Positions 6,145 through 14,645 of a DNA stretch of 29,612 nucleotides are shown here, in pieces (the first letter of the stretch is position 1; each line of letters begins with the position of its first letter). Below the pieces are notes generated by a model that saw only the letters and a program-made list of their open reading frames with translations, was not told where the DNA came from and searched no databases. The translations under genes were made by a program, and so were the position numbers. This DNA comes from JAXJSP01 sp036310005. GTDB lineage: Bacteria > Bacillota > Clostridia > Oscillospirales > Acutalibacteraceae. Where the stretch lies: the NCBI GenBank assembly GCA_036310005.1, contig JAXJSP010000049.1, positions 1 to 29,612 on the forward strand. Direction: 5' to 3'.

Positions 6145-8817
6145 TTACGCTTTTTTGCCCTTACCGGATGCGACAACATCACTTGCGGTGGGTTTCTTTT
6201 TTTCTGTAAAATGTTTTCCGTAGTATGCGTTCAGATACATTTGCTTAATTTCGCTCATAAGCGGATAACGAGGGTTAGCGCCGGTGCATTGGTCATCAAA
6301 TGCCTGCTCAACCATATCATCAAGACGGTCAAGGAAGTCTTTTTCATCAATACCGTAATCTTTGATTGTTTCCTTGATGCCGACTCTTGCTTTAAGGTCA
6401 TTGATTGCTTTGATAAGGTTTTCAAGTTTTTCCTCATCGGTTTTTCCGCCGAGTCCGAGATAATCTGCAATTTCAGCATAGCGAGCAAGAGTATGCGGGT
6501 GGTCATACTGTGAGAAAGTACCCATTTTTTCAGGTGCCTCGCTTGCGTTGAAGCGTAAAACTTCTTCAATCATAAGTGCATTTGCGACACCGTGCGGTAA
6601 ATGATGGAAAGCGCCCAACTTGTGTGCCATTGAGTGGCATACACCGAGGAATGCATTTGCGAATGCCATACCTGCCATTGTTGCGGCATTTGCCATTTTT
6701 TCGCGAGCCTCAACATCGGTCTGACCGTTATCGTATGCACGGGGCAGATACTTAAAGATATTTTTAAGTGCTCCGAGTGCCAATCCGTCGGTATAATCGG
6801 TAGCGAGCATAGCAGCATAAGCCTCAACTGCGTGAGTAACTGCGTCAATACCCGAAGCGGCTGTAAGGCCTTTAGGTGCGCTCATGTGGAAATCTGTGTC
6901 GATAATTGCCATATTCGGGAGAAGTTCATAGTCTGCAAGCGGATATTTAACGCCTGTTTCACCGTCGGTAATAACTGCAAAAGGAGTTACTTCAGAACCT
7001 GTACCTGCAGAAGTCGGTACTGCGATGAAATATGCTTTTTCACCCATTTTCGGGAATGTATACACACGCTTACGGATATCAATAAAGCGCATAGCCATAT
7101 CCATAAAGTCTGCTTCCGGATGTTCATAAAGTACCCACATAATTTTTGCGGCATCCATAGCCGAGCCGCCGCCGAGAGCGATAATTGTGTCAGGTTTGAA
7201 TGCAGCCATCTGCTTTGCACCGTCTTGTGCATTTTTAAGTGTAGGATCGGGCTGAACATCAAAGAATGTTGAATGTGCAATACCCATTTCATCCAACTTG
7301 TCTGTAATCGGTTTTGTATAACCGTTTTGATAAAGGAAACTGTCGGTTACTATGAATGCACGCTTTGCACCGCGAACTGTTTTAAGTTCGTCGAGAGCAA
7401 CCGGCAGACAGCCTTTCTTGATATAAATTTTTTGTGGTGCTCTAAACCAAAGCATATTTTCCCTTCTTTCAGCAACAGTTTTAATATTCAAAAGATGTTT
7501 AACGCCTACATTTTCAGATACCGAGTTTCCGCCCCAAGAACCGCAACCGAGTGTGAGTGAAGGAGCGAGTTTGAAGTTGTAAAGGTCGCCGATACCACCG
7601 TGAGATGACGGAGTATTTACAAGTATTCTGCAAGTTTTCATACGGTTTGCAAAAGCGTTTAATTTTTCCTGTTCGGTTACCTGATTAAGATATACGGAAG
7701 ATGTATGACCGAGACCACCGTCATCAATAAGTTTTTCCGCTTTATCAAGAGCGTCATTAAAGTCTTTTGCTTTATACATAGCAAGTACCGGGCTGAGTTT
7801 TTCGTGAGCAAATTCTTCGGAGAGGTCTACGCTTTCAACCTCGCCGATAAGAATCTTTGTGCCCTCCGGTACTTTTACATCAGCAAGTTCTGCGATTTTT
7901 GCAGCCGGCTGTCCGACGATTTTTGCATTAAGAGCGCCGTTGATAATGATAGTTTTGCGTACTTTTTCGGTTTCGTCGTCATTTAAGAAGTAGCATCCGC
8001 GTGTAGCAAATTCTTTTTTAACTGCATCATAAATGCTTTCGAGAACGATAACCGACTGTTCAGAAGCACAAATCATACCGTTATCAAAAGTCTTTGAGTG
8101 AATGATTGAGTTTACAGCAAGAAGTATATCTGCGCTCTCATCAATGATTGCAGGTGTGTTTCCGGCACCTACGCCCAAAGCGGGTTTACCGCTTGAATAA
8201 GCAGCCTTAACCATTCCGGGACCGCCGGTAGCAAGGATAATGTCAGCCTCTTTCATAACCATATTTGTCATATCAAGAGAAGGAACATCAATCCAGTCGA
8301 TTATGCCTTCGGGTGCGCCCGCCTTGACTGCTGCTTCAAGGACTAATTTTGCCGCAGCAATTGTGCTGTTTTTTGCTCTCGGGTGTGGGCTGATAATAAT
8401 AGCATTACGGGTTTTAAGAGCAAGTAAGCACTTGAATATTGCGGTTGATGTCGGGTTTGTAGTAGGTATAACTGCCGCAATTACACCGATAGGCTCGGCA
8501 ATCTTTTTGATACCGTATGCCTTGTCTTCTTCAATTACGCCGCAGGTTTTTGTGTCCTTGTATGCATTGTAAATATATTCGGCTGCATAGTTGTTTTTAA
8601 TAACCTTATCTTCTGCTACTCCCATTCCTGTTTCTTCAACTGCCATTTTTGCAAGCGGAATTCTTGCTTTGTTGGCTGCGGAAGCAGCGGCTAAAAAGAT
8701 TTTATCCACCTGCTCTTGAGTATAGGTAGCAAATACCTTTTGCGCCTCTTTGATGCGTGCAAGCGCTTCTTCAAGTTTTTCTACGCTATCAATGATTAAA
8801 TAATTTTTGTTATCCAT
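6145..8817 (-). CDS. adhE: Bifunctional acetaldehyde-CoA / alcohol dehydrogenase AdhE
   Basis: Reduces acetyl-CoA to acetaldehyde and then ethanol, using two NADH; the protein usually forms cytoplasmic spirosomes. The 890 residues hold an N-terminal aldehyde dehydrogenase with catalytic Cys250 in NGMICASEQS, and from about residue 450 an iron-dependent alcohol dehydrogenase with GGGSAMDAAK and the metal-site region SGIDAVTHAVEAY and CHSMAHKLGAFHHLPHG. The length is normal. I start at the ATG at 8817, which has AGGAGG seven bases before it; a longer TTG start at 8865 adds 16 unlikely residues. First gene of the hydrogenase operon, so ethanol formation and H2 evolution share a promoter. Confidence 0.97.
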   Translation of the reverse strand: MDNKNYLIIDSVEKLEEALARIKEAQKVFATYTQEQVDKIFLAAASAANKARIPLAKMAVEETGMGVAEDKVIKNNYAAEYIYNAYKDTKTCGVIEEDKAYGIKKIAEPIGVIAAVIPTTNPTSTAIFKCLLALKTRNAIIISPHPRAKNSTIAAAKLVLEAAVKAGAPEGIIDWIDVPSLDMTNMVMKEADIILATGGPGMVKAAYSSGKPALGVGAGNTPAIIDESADILLAVNSIIHSKTFDNGMICASEQSVIVLESIYDAVKKEFATRGCYFLNDDETEKVRKTIIINGALNAKIVGQPAAKIAELADVKVPEGTKILIGEVESVDLSEEFAHEKLSPVLAMYKAKDFNDALDKAEKLIDDGGLGHTSSVYLNQVTEQEKLNAFANRMKTCRILVNTPSSHGGIGDLYNFKLAPSLTLGCGSWGGNSVSENVGVKHLLNIKTVAERRENMLWFRAPQKIYIKKGCLPVALDELKTVRGAKRAFIVTDSFLYQNGYTKPITDKLDEMGIAHSTFFDVQPDPTLKNAQDGAKQMAAFKPDTIIALGGGSAMDAAKIMWVLYEHPEADFMDMAMRFIDIRKRVYTFPKMGEKAYFIAVPTSAGTGSEVTPFAVITDGETGVKYPLADYELLPNMAIIDTDFHMSAPKGLTAASGIDAVTHAVEAYAAMLATDYTDGLALGALKNIFKYLPRAYDNGQTDVEAREKMANAATMAGMAFANAFLGVCHSMAHKLGAFHHLPHGVANALMIEEVLRFNASEAPEKMGTFSQYDHPHTLARYAEIADYLGLGGKTDEEKLENLIKAINDLKARVGIKETIKDYGIDEKDFLDRLDDMVEQAFDDQCTGANPRYPLMSEIKQMYLNAYYGKHFTEKKKPTASDVVASGKGKKA

Positions 8818-8901
8818 ATTATTCCTCCTGTTTAAAATTACATAATTATTTTTTAAGATATGCAAGCGTTAGTGTATTAGTTACTCTAATTCTCCTTTTG
8901 T

Positions 8902-8927
8902 GCAGATATTATTTTATGCGTATCTGC
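8902..8927 (-). promoter_or_regulatory. Inverted repeat in the adhE 5' leader
   Basis: GCAGATA and TATCTGC are separated by 12 bases in the transcribed leader of adhE. In the RNA this gives a 7-bp hairpin. An AAAGGAG follows closely on the 3' side but no start codon is at a usable distance. It may stabilise the mRNA or act as an operator; it has no T-run and is not a terminator. Confidence 0.4.
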
Positions 8928-8941
8928 TCTTAATCTTAAGT

Positions 8942-8977
8942 TCGTTATTATTTTAACAATGTTTTTTATGTTTGAAA
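8942..8977 (-). promoter_or_regulatory. adhE operon promoter with Rex-like operator
   Basis: On the minus strand a weak -35 TTTCAA (8972-8977) and -10 TAAAAT (8950-8955) are 16 bases apart. Covering the -10 is TCGTTATTATTTTAACAA (8942-8959, plus-strand orientation), which matches 12 of the 14 fixed positions of the Rex consensus TTGTTAANNNNTTAACAA. Rex is an NADH-sensing repressor known to control adhE and hydrogenase genes in Clostridia. Repression at high NAD+/NADH would fit the operon content. The Rex gene is not in the window. Confidence 0.6.
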
Positions 8978-8996
8978 ATTCTTAAAACAGATAATT

Positions 8997-9020
8997 GGTG
9001 TTATCAATATTGATAATACC
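8997..9020 (-). promoter_or_regulatory. 24-bp palindrome upstream of adhE, likely LysR-type operator
   Basis: GGTGTTATCAAT and ATTGATAATACC form a dyad with a single mismatched pair; the central 16 bp (9001-9016) are a perfect palindrome. The centre is about 65 bp upstream of the start predicted from the adhE -10. That is the classic position of a LysR-type recognition site, and two T-N11-A spacings are present. A LysR-family gene lies immediately upstream. Confidence 0.6.
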
Positions 9021-9031
9021 CTCTTAATAAG

Positions 9032-9059
9032 AAAAAAGCCTCAATTAAGAGGCTTTTTT
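9032..9059. terminator. Terminator after the LysR-type regulator gene
   Basis: AAAAAAGCCTC (9032-9042) pairs perfectly with GAGGCTTTTTT (9049-9059) around AATTAA. It lies just after the regulator stop and separates the manA-regulator unit from the adhE promoter. Confidence 0.9.
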
Positions 9060-9064
9060 ATCTG

Positions 9065-9985
9065 TTACAGATGTTTTCTTTTTGACTCGCACAGTTCTGT
9101 TATGAACTGCCTGTCTAATTTTGACAATTTATATCCTTTTTTATAAATTAAAACATCCTTATATATTTTTTTGTTTTCGGCACATTTTCTTTGCACTAAA
9201 TTATATCTTTCAAGCAGACTTTTCGGCGTGGGAGATACCCACATAAATGTTTCGGGGTTTAAATTCAGAAGGTCGACCTGACTTGCGCGCTCAAAAATAA
9301 ATATTCTGCGGTTTATATTATCGGGCAATTCCTCTTTTACCACTTTAGACAGCGGCATTGAGGGTACATACGGGTCTGCGTGAGCGATTTCGATGTAATT
9401 TGTCAGGTCATCAAAGGTGATTTCTTCCTTTTGCGCCAGAGGACTTTCTTTGCTCATTATAAGCGAGTAGGTAAACTCGGTAACAAGTTCATAATGAAAG
9501 CCTTTTTCTTCGAGCATATCTTTAAAATACTTGTCGTAGTTTTCGGCATAACGGATAATACCGAGTTTATACTCGTGGTTGAGCATATTGTTGATAGTCC
9601 GCTGTGAATTGGTTTCTTTGTAGAACACTTCGGCGGGTTCTTTTGAAAGAGATTTTGAAAACTTTGCAAATGCTTCCGAAATATAGCATGCGCGCGGAAC
9701 GGAAATGGAAAACTTTTGTTTTTTCGGCACTCCTGTTTTATAGAAGTTTTCGACCTCGTCAATCTGTTCGAGAATGTTTCCGGCGAAAGTTATAAACTCC
9801 TCGCCTTTCGGTGTCAGTTTCATACCGTTTTGTGTTCTCTCAAATATTAAAATACCAAGTTCCGATTCAAGTTCTTTTATGGAGCGGCTTATGTTCGGTG
9901 CCGCTATCATAAGCACTTGCGAGGCTTTTGAAAGCGAGCCTGCTTTTGCAACCGCCAGGGCATGTTTCATGTGCAATATATTCAA
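9065..9985 (-). CDS. LysR-type transcriptional regulator
   Basis: A 306-residue DNA-binding regulator. The winged helix-turn-helix covers about residues 1-60, with AGSLSKASQVL and APNISRSIKELESELG typical of the family; the remainder is a periplasmic-binding-like effector domain starting near residue 90. I keep the TTG start at 9985: GGTGG stands about eight bases before it and MNILHMKHALAVAKAGS is the usual N-terminus of this clostridial subfamily, so the inner ATG at 9970 would cut into helix 1. It follows manA by 24 bases and probably shares its transcript. Because it is directly upstream of the adhE-hyd operon and a palindrome sits at -65 there, it is a likely activator of that operon; the effector is unknown. 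Confidence 0.9.
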   Translation of the reverse strand: MNILHMKHALAVAKAGSLSKASQVLMIAAPNISRSIKELESELGILIFERTQNGMKLTPKGEEFITFAGNILEQIDEVENFYKTGVPKKQKFSISVPRACYISEAFAKFSKSLSKEPAEVFYKETNSQRTINNMLNHEYKLGIIRYAENYDKYFKDMLEEKGFHYELVTEFTYSLIMSKESPLAQKEEITFDDLTNYIEIAHADPYVPSMPLSKVVKEELPDNINRRIFIFERASQVDLLNLNPETFMWVSPTPKSLLERYNLVQRKCAENKKIYKDVLIYKKGYKLSKLDRQFITELCESKRKHL

Positions 9986-10009
9986 TAATATTCACCACCG
10001 TTTTATTGT

Positions 10010-10972
10010 TCATTCACAAAATAATGTTTTATCGTAAGTTTTTATAATCTCTGCTTTACCGCTGACGCAGACATTTATACCTTGCGGAATAAATATGCAT
10101 CCGCCTTTTTCGGCTTTCACTTCACCGTCGGTATATTTAACCGATATTTCTCCGCTTAACACAAGCAGCGACACAAAGGCGTTTTTTGTGTCAATTTCCT
10201 GCGTACCGTCAAGGTCGAGTTTTACTGTTTTAAAATACTCGCAGTCGGCAAGTTGTCTTTCGCTGCCGAAACTGAAAGTTTTAACTTCTCCGACTTTTCC
10301 GTAAGGAATGTCGGGTACATCCGTGAGAGTAACATCGACCGCCTTACTTACATGCAATTCGCGCGGTTTACCGTCGGCACCGAGTCGACCGTAGTCGGAC
10401 ACTCTGTAAGTAGTGTTTGAGTTTTGCTGTATTTCGGCTATAAGTATTCCCTTTCCTATTGCGTGAAGCGTGCCTGATTTTATGAAAAACACATCGCCCT
10501 TTTTAACGGGTACATAGTTCATAACCTCATCAAGAGTGTTGTTGTTAATACGCTCTTCAAATTCAGACCTTGAAATTTTTTCTTTAAACCCGTAAATCAA
10601 CTGCGCGTTCTCCTCGCAGTCAACGACATACCACATTTCGGTTTTACCGTACTCGCCCTCGTTTTCAAGCGCATACTTATTATCGGGATGCACCTGCACC
10701 GAGAGTCGATCTTTTGCATCAATGAGTTTAATTAAAATCGGAAATTTTTCTTCATATCCGAAAAGTTTTAATGCTTCATCAAGCGGTTTTCCAGCATAAG
10801 CACCGTTTGTTACCGTATTTGTACCGTCTTTATGGCAAGCAAGCATCCATCCCTCAGCGGCAATCTGCTTATCTGTCTTGAAACCGAACTCGGTTTTAAG
10901 ACGGGTGCCTCCCCAAAGATAATCTTTAATAACAGGCTTTAACAATAGCGGATATTTATTCTGTGCAGTCAT
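10010..10972 (-). CDS. manA: Mannose-6-phosphate isomerase, class I
   Basis: Interconverts mannose-6-phosphate and fructose-6-phosphate. The 320-residue cupin protein has YLWGGTRL at the N-terminus and the zinc-ligand motifs SVQVHPDN, KTEMWYV and SGTLHAIG, in the order expected for ManA. The length is that of the short Firmicutes form. It has a consensus promoter of its own and is followed by the LysR-type gene. Nothing in the context links mannose use directly to the hydrogenase operon. Confidence 0.95.
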   Translation of the reverse strand: MTAQNKYPLLLKPVIKDYLWGGTRLKTEFGFKTDKQIAAEGWMLACHKDGTNTVTNGAYAGKPLDEALKLFGYEEKFPILIKLIDAKDRLSVQVHPDNKYALENEGEYGKTEMWYVVDCEENAQLIYGFKEKISRSEFEERINNNTLDEVMNYVPVKKGDVFFIKSGTLHAIGKGILIAEIQQNSNTTYRVSDYGRLGADGKPRELHVSKAVDVTLTDVPDIPYGKVGEVKTFSFGSERQLADCEYFKTVKLDLDGTQEIDTKNAFVSLLVLSGEISVKYTDGEVKAEKGGCIFIPQGINVCVSGKAEIIKTYDKTLFCE

Positions 10973-11010
10973 TTTAAGTCTCCTTTTTTAAACTCTTTTT
11001 ACATTATATA

Positions 11011-11039
11011 ATAATATAGATTGAAAAAACTTTTGTCAA
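11011..11039 (-). promoter_or_regulatory. manA promoter
   Basis: On the minus strand TTGACA (11034-11039) and TATTAT (11011-11016) are 17 bases apart. This is a strong vegetative-type promoter driving manA and, by read-through, the LysR-type gene. Confidence 0.8.
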
Positions 11040-11063
11040 GTTAATACATTCGACAAATCACGG

Positions 11064-11091
11064 TTGATGATGTCGGCTTTTATGTTATAAT
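11064..11091 (+). promoter_or_regulatory. pepD promoter
   Basis: TTGATG (11064-11069) and TATAAT (11086-11091) are 16 bases apart, 34 bases before the pepD ATG, which has AAGGAGAG. It is back to back with the manA promoter. Confidence 0.7.
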
Positions 11092-11124
11092 GATTATTAT
11101 AAAAAACAGTCAAGGAGAGTTAAT

Positions 11125-12534
11125 ATGAGAGTTTTAAGCAACTTAGAGCCCTACGATGTATTTAAATATTTTGAGGATATTTGTCTTATCCCGCACGCCT
11201 CGGGCAATATGGAGCAGATAAACAAATACTGTATTGATTTTGCAAAAAAGCATAATCTTGAATACTACACCGACTCACTTTTAAATGTTGTTATCAAAAA
11301 GCCTGCAAGCGCCGGTTATGAAAACCATCCGCCAATTATTCTGCAAGGGCATCTTGATATGGTATGCGAGGCGGCACCCGGTGTGGAGTTTGATTTTGAA
11401 AACAGTCCGCTGAATCTTGAAATCGACGGTGATTTTATCAAATCTAAAGGGACCACTCTCGGCGGTGATGACGGTATTGCGGTTGCTATGATACTTGCAA
11501 TTCTTGAAAATAAGAATTTATCTCATCCTAAAATAGAGGCTGTGTTTACAACCGATGAAGAAACAGGTCTTTTCGGTGCGCAAGGGCTTGATACAAAGGT
11601 ACTCGACGCGTCAAACCTAATCAATATTGACTCTGAAAAAATGGGTGTGCTTACCGTCAGTTGTGCCGGCGGTGCGAGAGCAGATTTATCGCTTAGTTTT
11701 AGTTTTTCAAAATGTGATATGCCCTATTACAAGATAAAAGTCGGCGGACTTATCGGCGGTCATTCAGGCGCTGAAATTGATAAGCGCGGACTTAACGCAA
11801 ATAAAGTTATGGGTGAATTTTTAGGCACGCTTAACTCATATCAGATTGCATATATAAATGGCGGCACAAAGGACAATGTTATTACAAAAGAGTGCGAGTG
11901 TGTTGTTGCAACCGATGACGATATTAGCAAAAAAGCAGACCTTTTTGTAAAAGAAAACAAAAACGAAACAGACAAAGATTTATTTATAGATATCAGCGCT
12001 TGCAGTGAAATGCCCGTTTTCAGCGAAAGCGACTCAAAAAAGGCGGTAAGTCTTATTAACGCCTTGCCCTACGGAGTTATTAAAATGAGCAAAGACATTG
12101 AAAATCTGGTACAAACCTCACTTAATATGGGAATTATCAAAACCGAAGAAAACTGTTTACACATTTCTTTTTCTGTCAGGAGCAGTGTCAAAGACGAAAA
12201 ACAGGAATTACTTGACCGACTGAATATTATTGCAAAGCAAATCGGTGCATCGTTTTCAACCCACGGTCATTATCCTGCCTGGCAATATAAAAAAGACTCA
12301 AAACTCAGGGATATTATGGCAAAAACTTATCTTGATTTATTTGATGTGCCTGTTAAAATCGAGGCTATTCACGCGGGGCTTGAGTGCGGTATGTTCAGCG
12401 AGAAAATCAAAAATTTCGATGCGGTGTCAATAGGGCCCGATTTATATGACATTCATACACCCGATGAAAGACTTTCTGTAACATCTGTTAAAAATTGTTA
12501 TAAATATTTAACAGCAATAATGAAAAATTTGTAA
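11125..12534 (+). CDS. pepD: Aminoacyl-histidine dipeptidase (M20 family, PepD type)
   Basis: Cytosolic zinc dipeptidase that splits Xaa-His and other dipeptides. The 469 residues show the PepD arrangement: first metal His in LQGHLDMV near residue 78, the bridging Asp in LGGDDGIAVA near 117, the catalytic/metal Glu pair in TTDEETGL near 148, NIDSEKMG near 172, and the last metal His in AIHAGLECGMF near residue 415. A lid/dimerisation domain separates the two halves of the catalytic domain. It is placed just before the Opp operon with no clear terminator between, so read-through is possible. Likely job: cleave dipeptides derived from imported oligopeptides. Confidence 0.94.
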   Translation: MRVLSNLEPYDVFKYFEDICLIPHASGNMEQINKYCIDFAKKHNLEYYTDSLLNVVIKKPASAGYENHPPIILQGHLDMVCEAAPGVEFDFENSPLNLEIDGDFIKSKGTTLGGDDGIAVAMILAILENKNLSHPKIEAVFTTDEETGLFGAQGLDTKVLDASNLINIDSEKMGVLTVSCAGGARADLSLSFSFSKCDMPYYKIKVGGLIGGHSGAEIDKRGLNANKVMGEFLGTLNSYQIAYINGGTKDNVITKECECVVATDDDISKKADLFVKENKNETDKDLFIDISACSEMPVFSESDSKKAVSLINALPYGVIKMSKDIENLVQTSLNMGIIKTEENCLHISFSVRSSVKDEKQELLDRLNIIAKQIGASFSTHGHYPAWQYKKDSKLRDIMAKTYLDLFDVPVKIEAIHAGLECGMFSEKIKNFDAVSIGPDLYDIHTPDERLSVTSVKNCYKYLTAIMKNL

Positions 12535-12550
12535 GAACATTCTATGTACC

Positions 12551-12579
12551 TTGACTAAAAAATGATTATGTGATAAAAT
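12551..12579 (+). promoter_or_regulatory. oppB operon promoter
   Basis: TTGACT (12551-12556) and TAAAAT (12574-12579) are 17 bases apart. The leader to the oppB ATG is about 60 bases and AT-rich. No CodY box or other named site is convincing in it. Confidence 0.65.
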
Positions 12580-12648
12580 TAACAAGATAATTATACTGTG
12601 TTAAAAAAATATCACAAAAAAGTTAAAAAGATTTAGGAGCAACTATTT

Positions 12649-13566
12649 ATGGCAAAATATATTATTAAGCGTGTACTGCTTGCAATACTTACTATATTTG
12701 TTGTAGCCACGCTTACTTTCTTTTTGATGCACGCTGTTCCCGGCGGACCTTTCGTTGCGGAAAAGTCCATAAGTGCCGAAGCACAGGCCGCACTTAACGA
12801 AAAATTCGGTATGGACAAGCCTATTATGGAGCAGTATTTCAATTATATGAAAGGCATCGTAAAAGGCGATTTCAGTATGAGTTTAAAGCAAAGAGGCTGG
12901 CAAGTCAGCGACATTATCGCGACAAAGTTTCCTGTTTCCGCCAAAATAGGCGGTCTTGCGGCGGCACTTGCGTTGCTTGTAGGTGTACCTCTCGGAAGTA
13001 TTGCGGCATTTAAGAGAGGCAAATGGATAGATAATGTTATTATTGTTCTTTCCACTTGCGGTATTGCGTTTCCGAGTTTTGTTATATGCACGCTCGGAAT
13101 GTATATATTCGGCATTAATTTAAACTGGCTGCCGACACTCGGCTTATCGACTCCGGCGCACTATATACTCCCCGTGCTTTCTCTTGCGCTTTACCCTATG
13201 GCATATATCACCCGACTTATGCGTTCATCAATGCTTGATGTTATCGGTCAGGACTATATGCGTACAGCGAGGGCAAAAGGTTTATCGCCGACAAAATGCT
13301 TATTCAAACACGCATTGAGAAATGCTATATTGCCTGTTATTACATATGTAGGTCCGATGCTTGCATATACACTTGTAGGCTCTTTTGTTGTTGAGAAGAT
13401 ATTTGTTATTCCCGGCCTCGGCGGACAGTTTGTAAGTTCAATTACAAACCGCGACTACACCGTAATTATGGGAACTACAATATTCCTTGCAACTATATTG
13501 ATTATAATGAATGTAGTAGTTGACATTATTTATAAAATTGTTGACCCGCGCATTGAACTTAAATAA
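12649..13566 (+). CDS. oppB: Oligopeptide ABC transporter permease OppB
   Basis: Inner-membrane subunit of the Opp importer, 305 residues with six predicted membrane segments. The first is VLLAILTIFVVATLTFFLMH; the conserved HAVPGGPF follows. The coupling-loop motif is DYMRTARAKGLSPTKCLFKHALRNA near residues 203-224, which contacts the ATPases. The ATG has AGGAGC. It is the first gene of oppBCDF-A, and the next gene begins after 17 bases. Confidence 0.95.
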   Translation: MAKYIIKRVLLAILTIFVVATLTFFLMHAVPGGPFVAEKSISAEAQAALNEKFGMDKPIMEQYFNYMKGIVKGDFSMSLKQRGWQVSDIIATKFPVSAKIGGLAAALALLVGVPLGSIAAFKRGKWIDNVIIVLSTCGIAFPSFVICTLGMYIFGINLNWLPTLGLSTPAHYILPVLSLALYPMAYITRLMRSSMLDVIGQDYMRTARAKGLSPTKCLFKHALRNAILPVITYVGPMLAYTLVGSFVVEKIFVIPGLGGQFVSSITNRDYTVIMGTTIFLATILIIMNVVVDIIYKIVDPRIELK

Positions 13567-13583
13567 GGGGAGGAAAATTTAAA

Positions 13584-14627
13584 ATGACTAAGAAAAACCC
13601 CTTATCTTTTCAATTAAAGGCAGAGGACTTTCTTCCTGCCGGAGATAATGAAAAAAACAGTTTAACTCAAATACGCCCGAGCGTGAGTTTCTGGAAGGAT
13701 GCATTACGCAGAATAAGCAAAAACAAAATTGCTCTTGTTTGCCTTGCGGTAATTTTGATTGTTTTTATTTTATCATTTGTTATTCCCTCTTTTTATCCTT
13801 ACACCTACGAACAGCAGATTAAAGGTGCCACATATTTAAAGCCTTTTGAATATTCTGCCGAGGAGCAGGCTTTGATTAATGCTGGAGAGAGTGTATTTCC
13901 GCATATTCTCGGCACCGACAACTTAGGCCGCGACTATGCTATCAGAGTTATGATGGGCGCGAGAGTATCTTTGCTTGTAGGTATTATTGCATCGGGAATT
14001 ATCCTTATCATCGGCTCGATTTACGGTTCTGTTTCCGCATTTTTCGGCGGATGGGTGGATATTATAATGATGAGAATTGTAGATATTATTTACACAATAC
14101 CGGATATCCTTCTTATTATACTTTTGTCTTTCTCATTAAACGGACCGCTTGAAAAACTTGCATCAACGCCCGGTTTCGGATGGGTTGACAAATTAGGCAC
14201 AAACCTTATAAGTATATTTATAGTATTTGCATTACTTTACTGGGTTGGTATGGCAAGAATTGTACGCAGCCAGGTTCTTACTCTTAAAAACAGCGAATAT
14301 GTTACTGCTGCAAAAGCACTCGGTGCAAAAAGCGGCAGACTTATACGCAAGCACTTGCTTACAAACTGCATCGGTACTCTTATTGTTACTACCACTTTGC
14401 AAATTCCGTCGTCTATTTTTACGGAGAGTTTTTTAAGTTTCCTCGGCTTAGGTGTTGCTATTCCGATGCCATCATTGGGCTCGCTTGCAAGCGACGGACT
14501 CAGTTGCCTTAACTCATATCCGCACATGCTTATCGCACCGGCTTTACTTATCAGCATTATCATTTTAAGTTTTAACCTTTTCGGTGACGGTTTACGCGAT
14601 GCATTCGATCCTAAAATGAAAAACTGA
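13584..14627 (+). CDS. oppC: Oligopeptide ABC transporter permease OppC
   Basis: Second permease, 347 residues. A cytoplasmic N-terminal tail of about 45 residues leads to the first membrane segment (IALVCLAVILIVFILSFVI), then the periplasmic loop with GTDNLGRDYAIRVMMGARVS, typical of OppC/DppC. The coupling loop is EYVTAAKALGAKSGRLIRKHLL. The end GDGLRDAFDPKMKN is the family signature. GGGGAGG serves as ribosome site. Confidence 0.95.
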   Translation: MTKKNPLSFQLKAEDFLPAGDNEKNSLTQIRPSVSFWKDALRRISKNKIALVCLAVILIVFILSFVIPSFYPYTYEQQIKGATYLKPFEYSAEEQALINAGESVFPHILGTDNLGRDYAIRVMMGARVSLLVGIIASGIILIIGSIYGSVSAFFGGWVDIIMMRIVDIIYTIPDILLIILLSFSLNGPLEKLASTPGFGWVDKLGTNLISIFIVFALLYWVGMARIVRSQVLTLKNSEYVTAAKALGAKSGRLIRKHLLTNCIGTLIVTTTLQIPSSIFTESFLSFLGLGVAIPMPSLGSLASDGLSCLNSYPHMLIAPALLISIIILSFNLFGDGLRDAFDPKMKN

Positions 14628-14645
14628 GAAAGGAAAAGTCAGAAC

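Noticed and set aside
6634..7272. 212-codon plus-strand ORF
   Set aside because: Lies wholly antisense to the conserved alcohol dehydrogenase part of adhE, has Cys/His-rich nonsense composition and no ribosome site.
8818..8865. Longer adhE start at a TTG
   Set aside because: The 16 added residues are not family-like, and AGGAGG stands correctly before the ATG at 8817.
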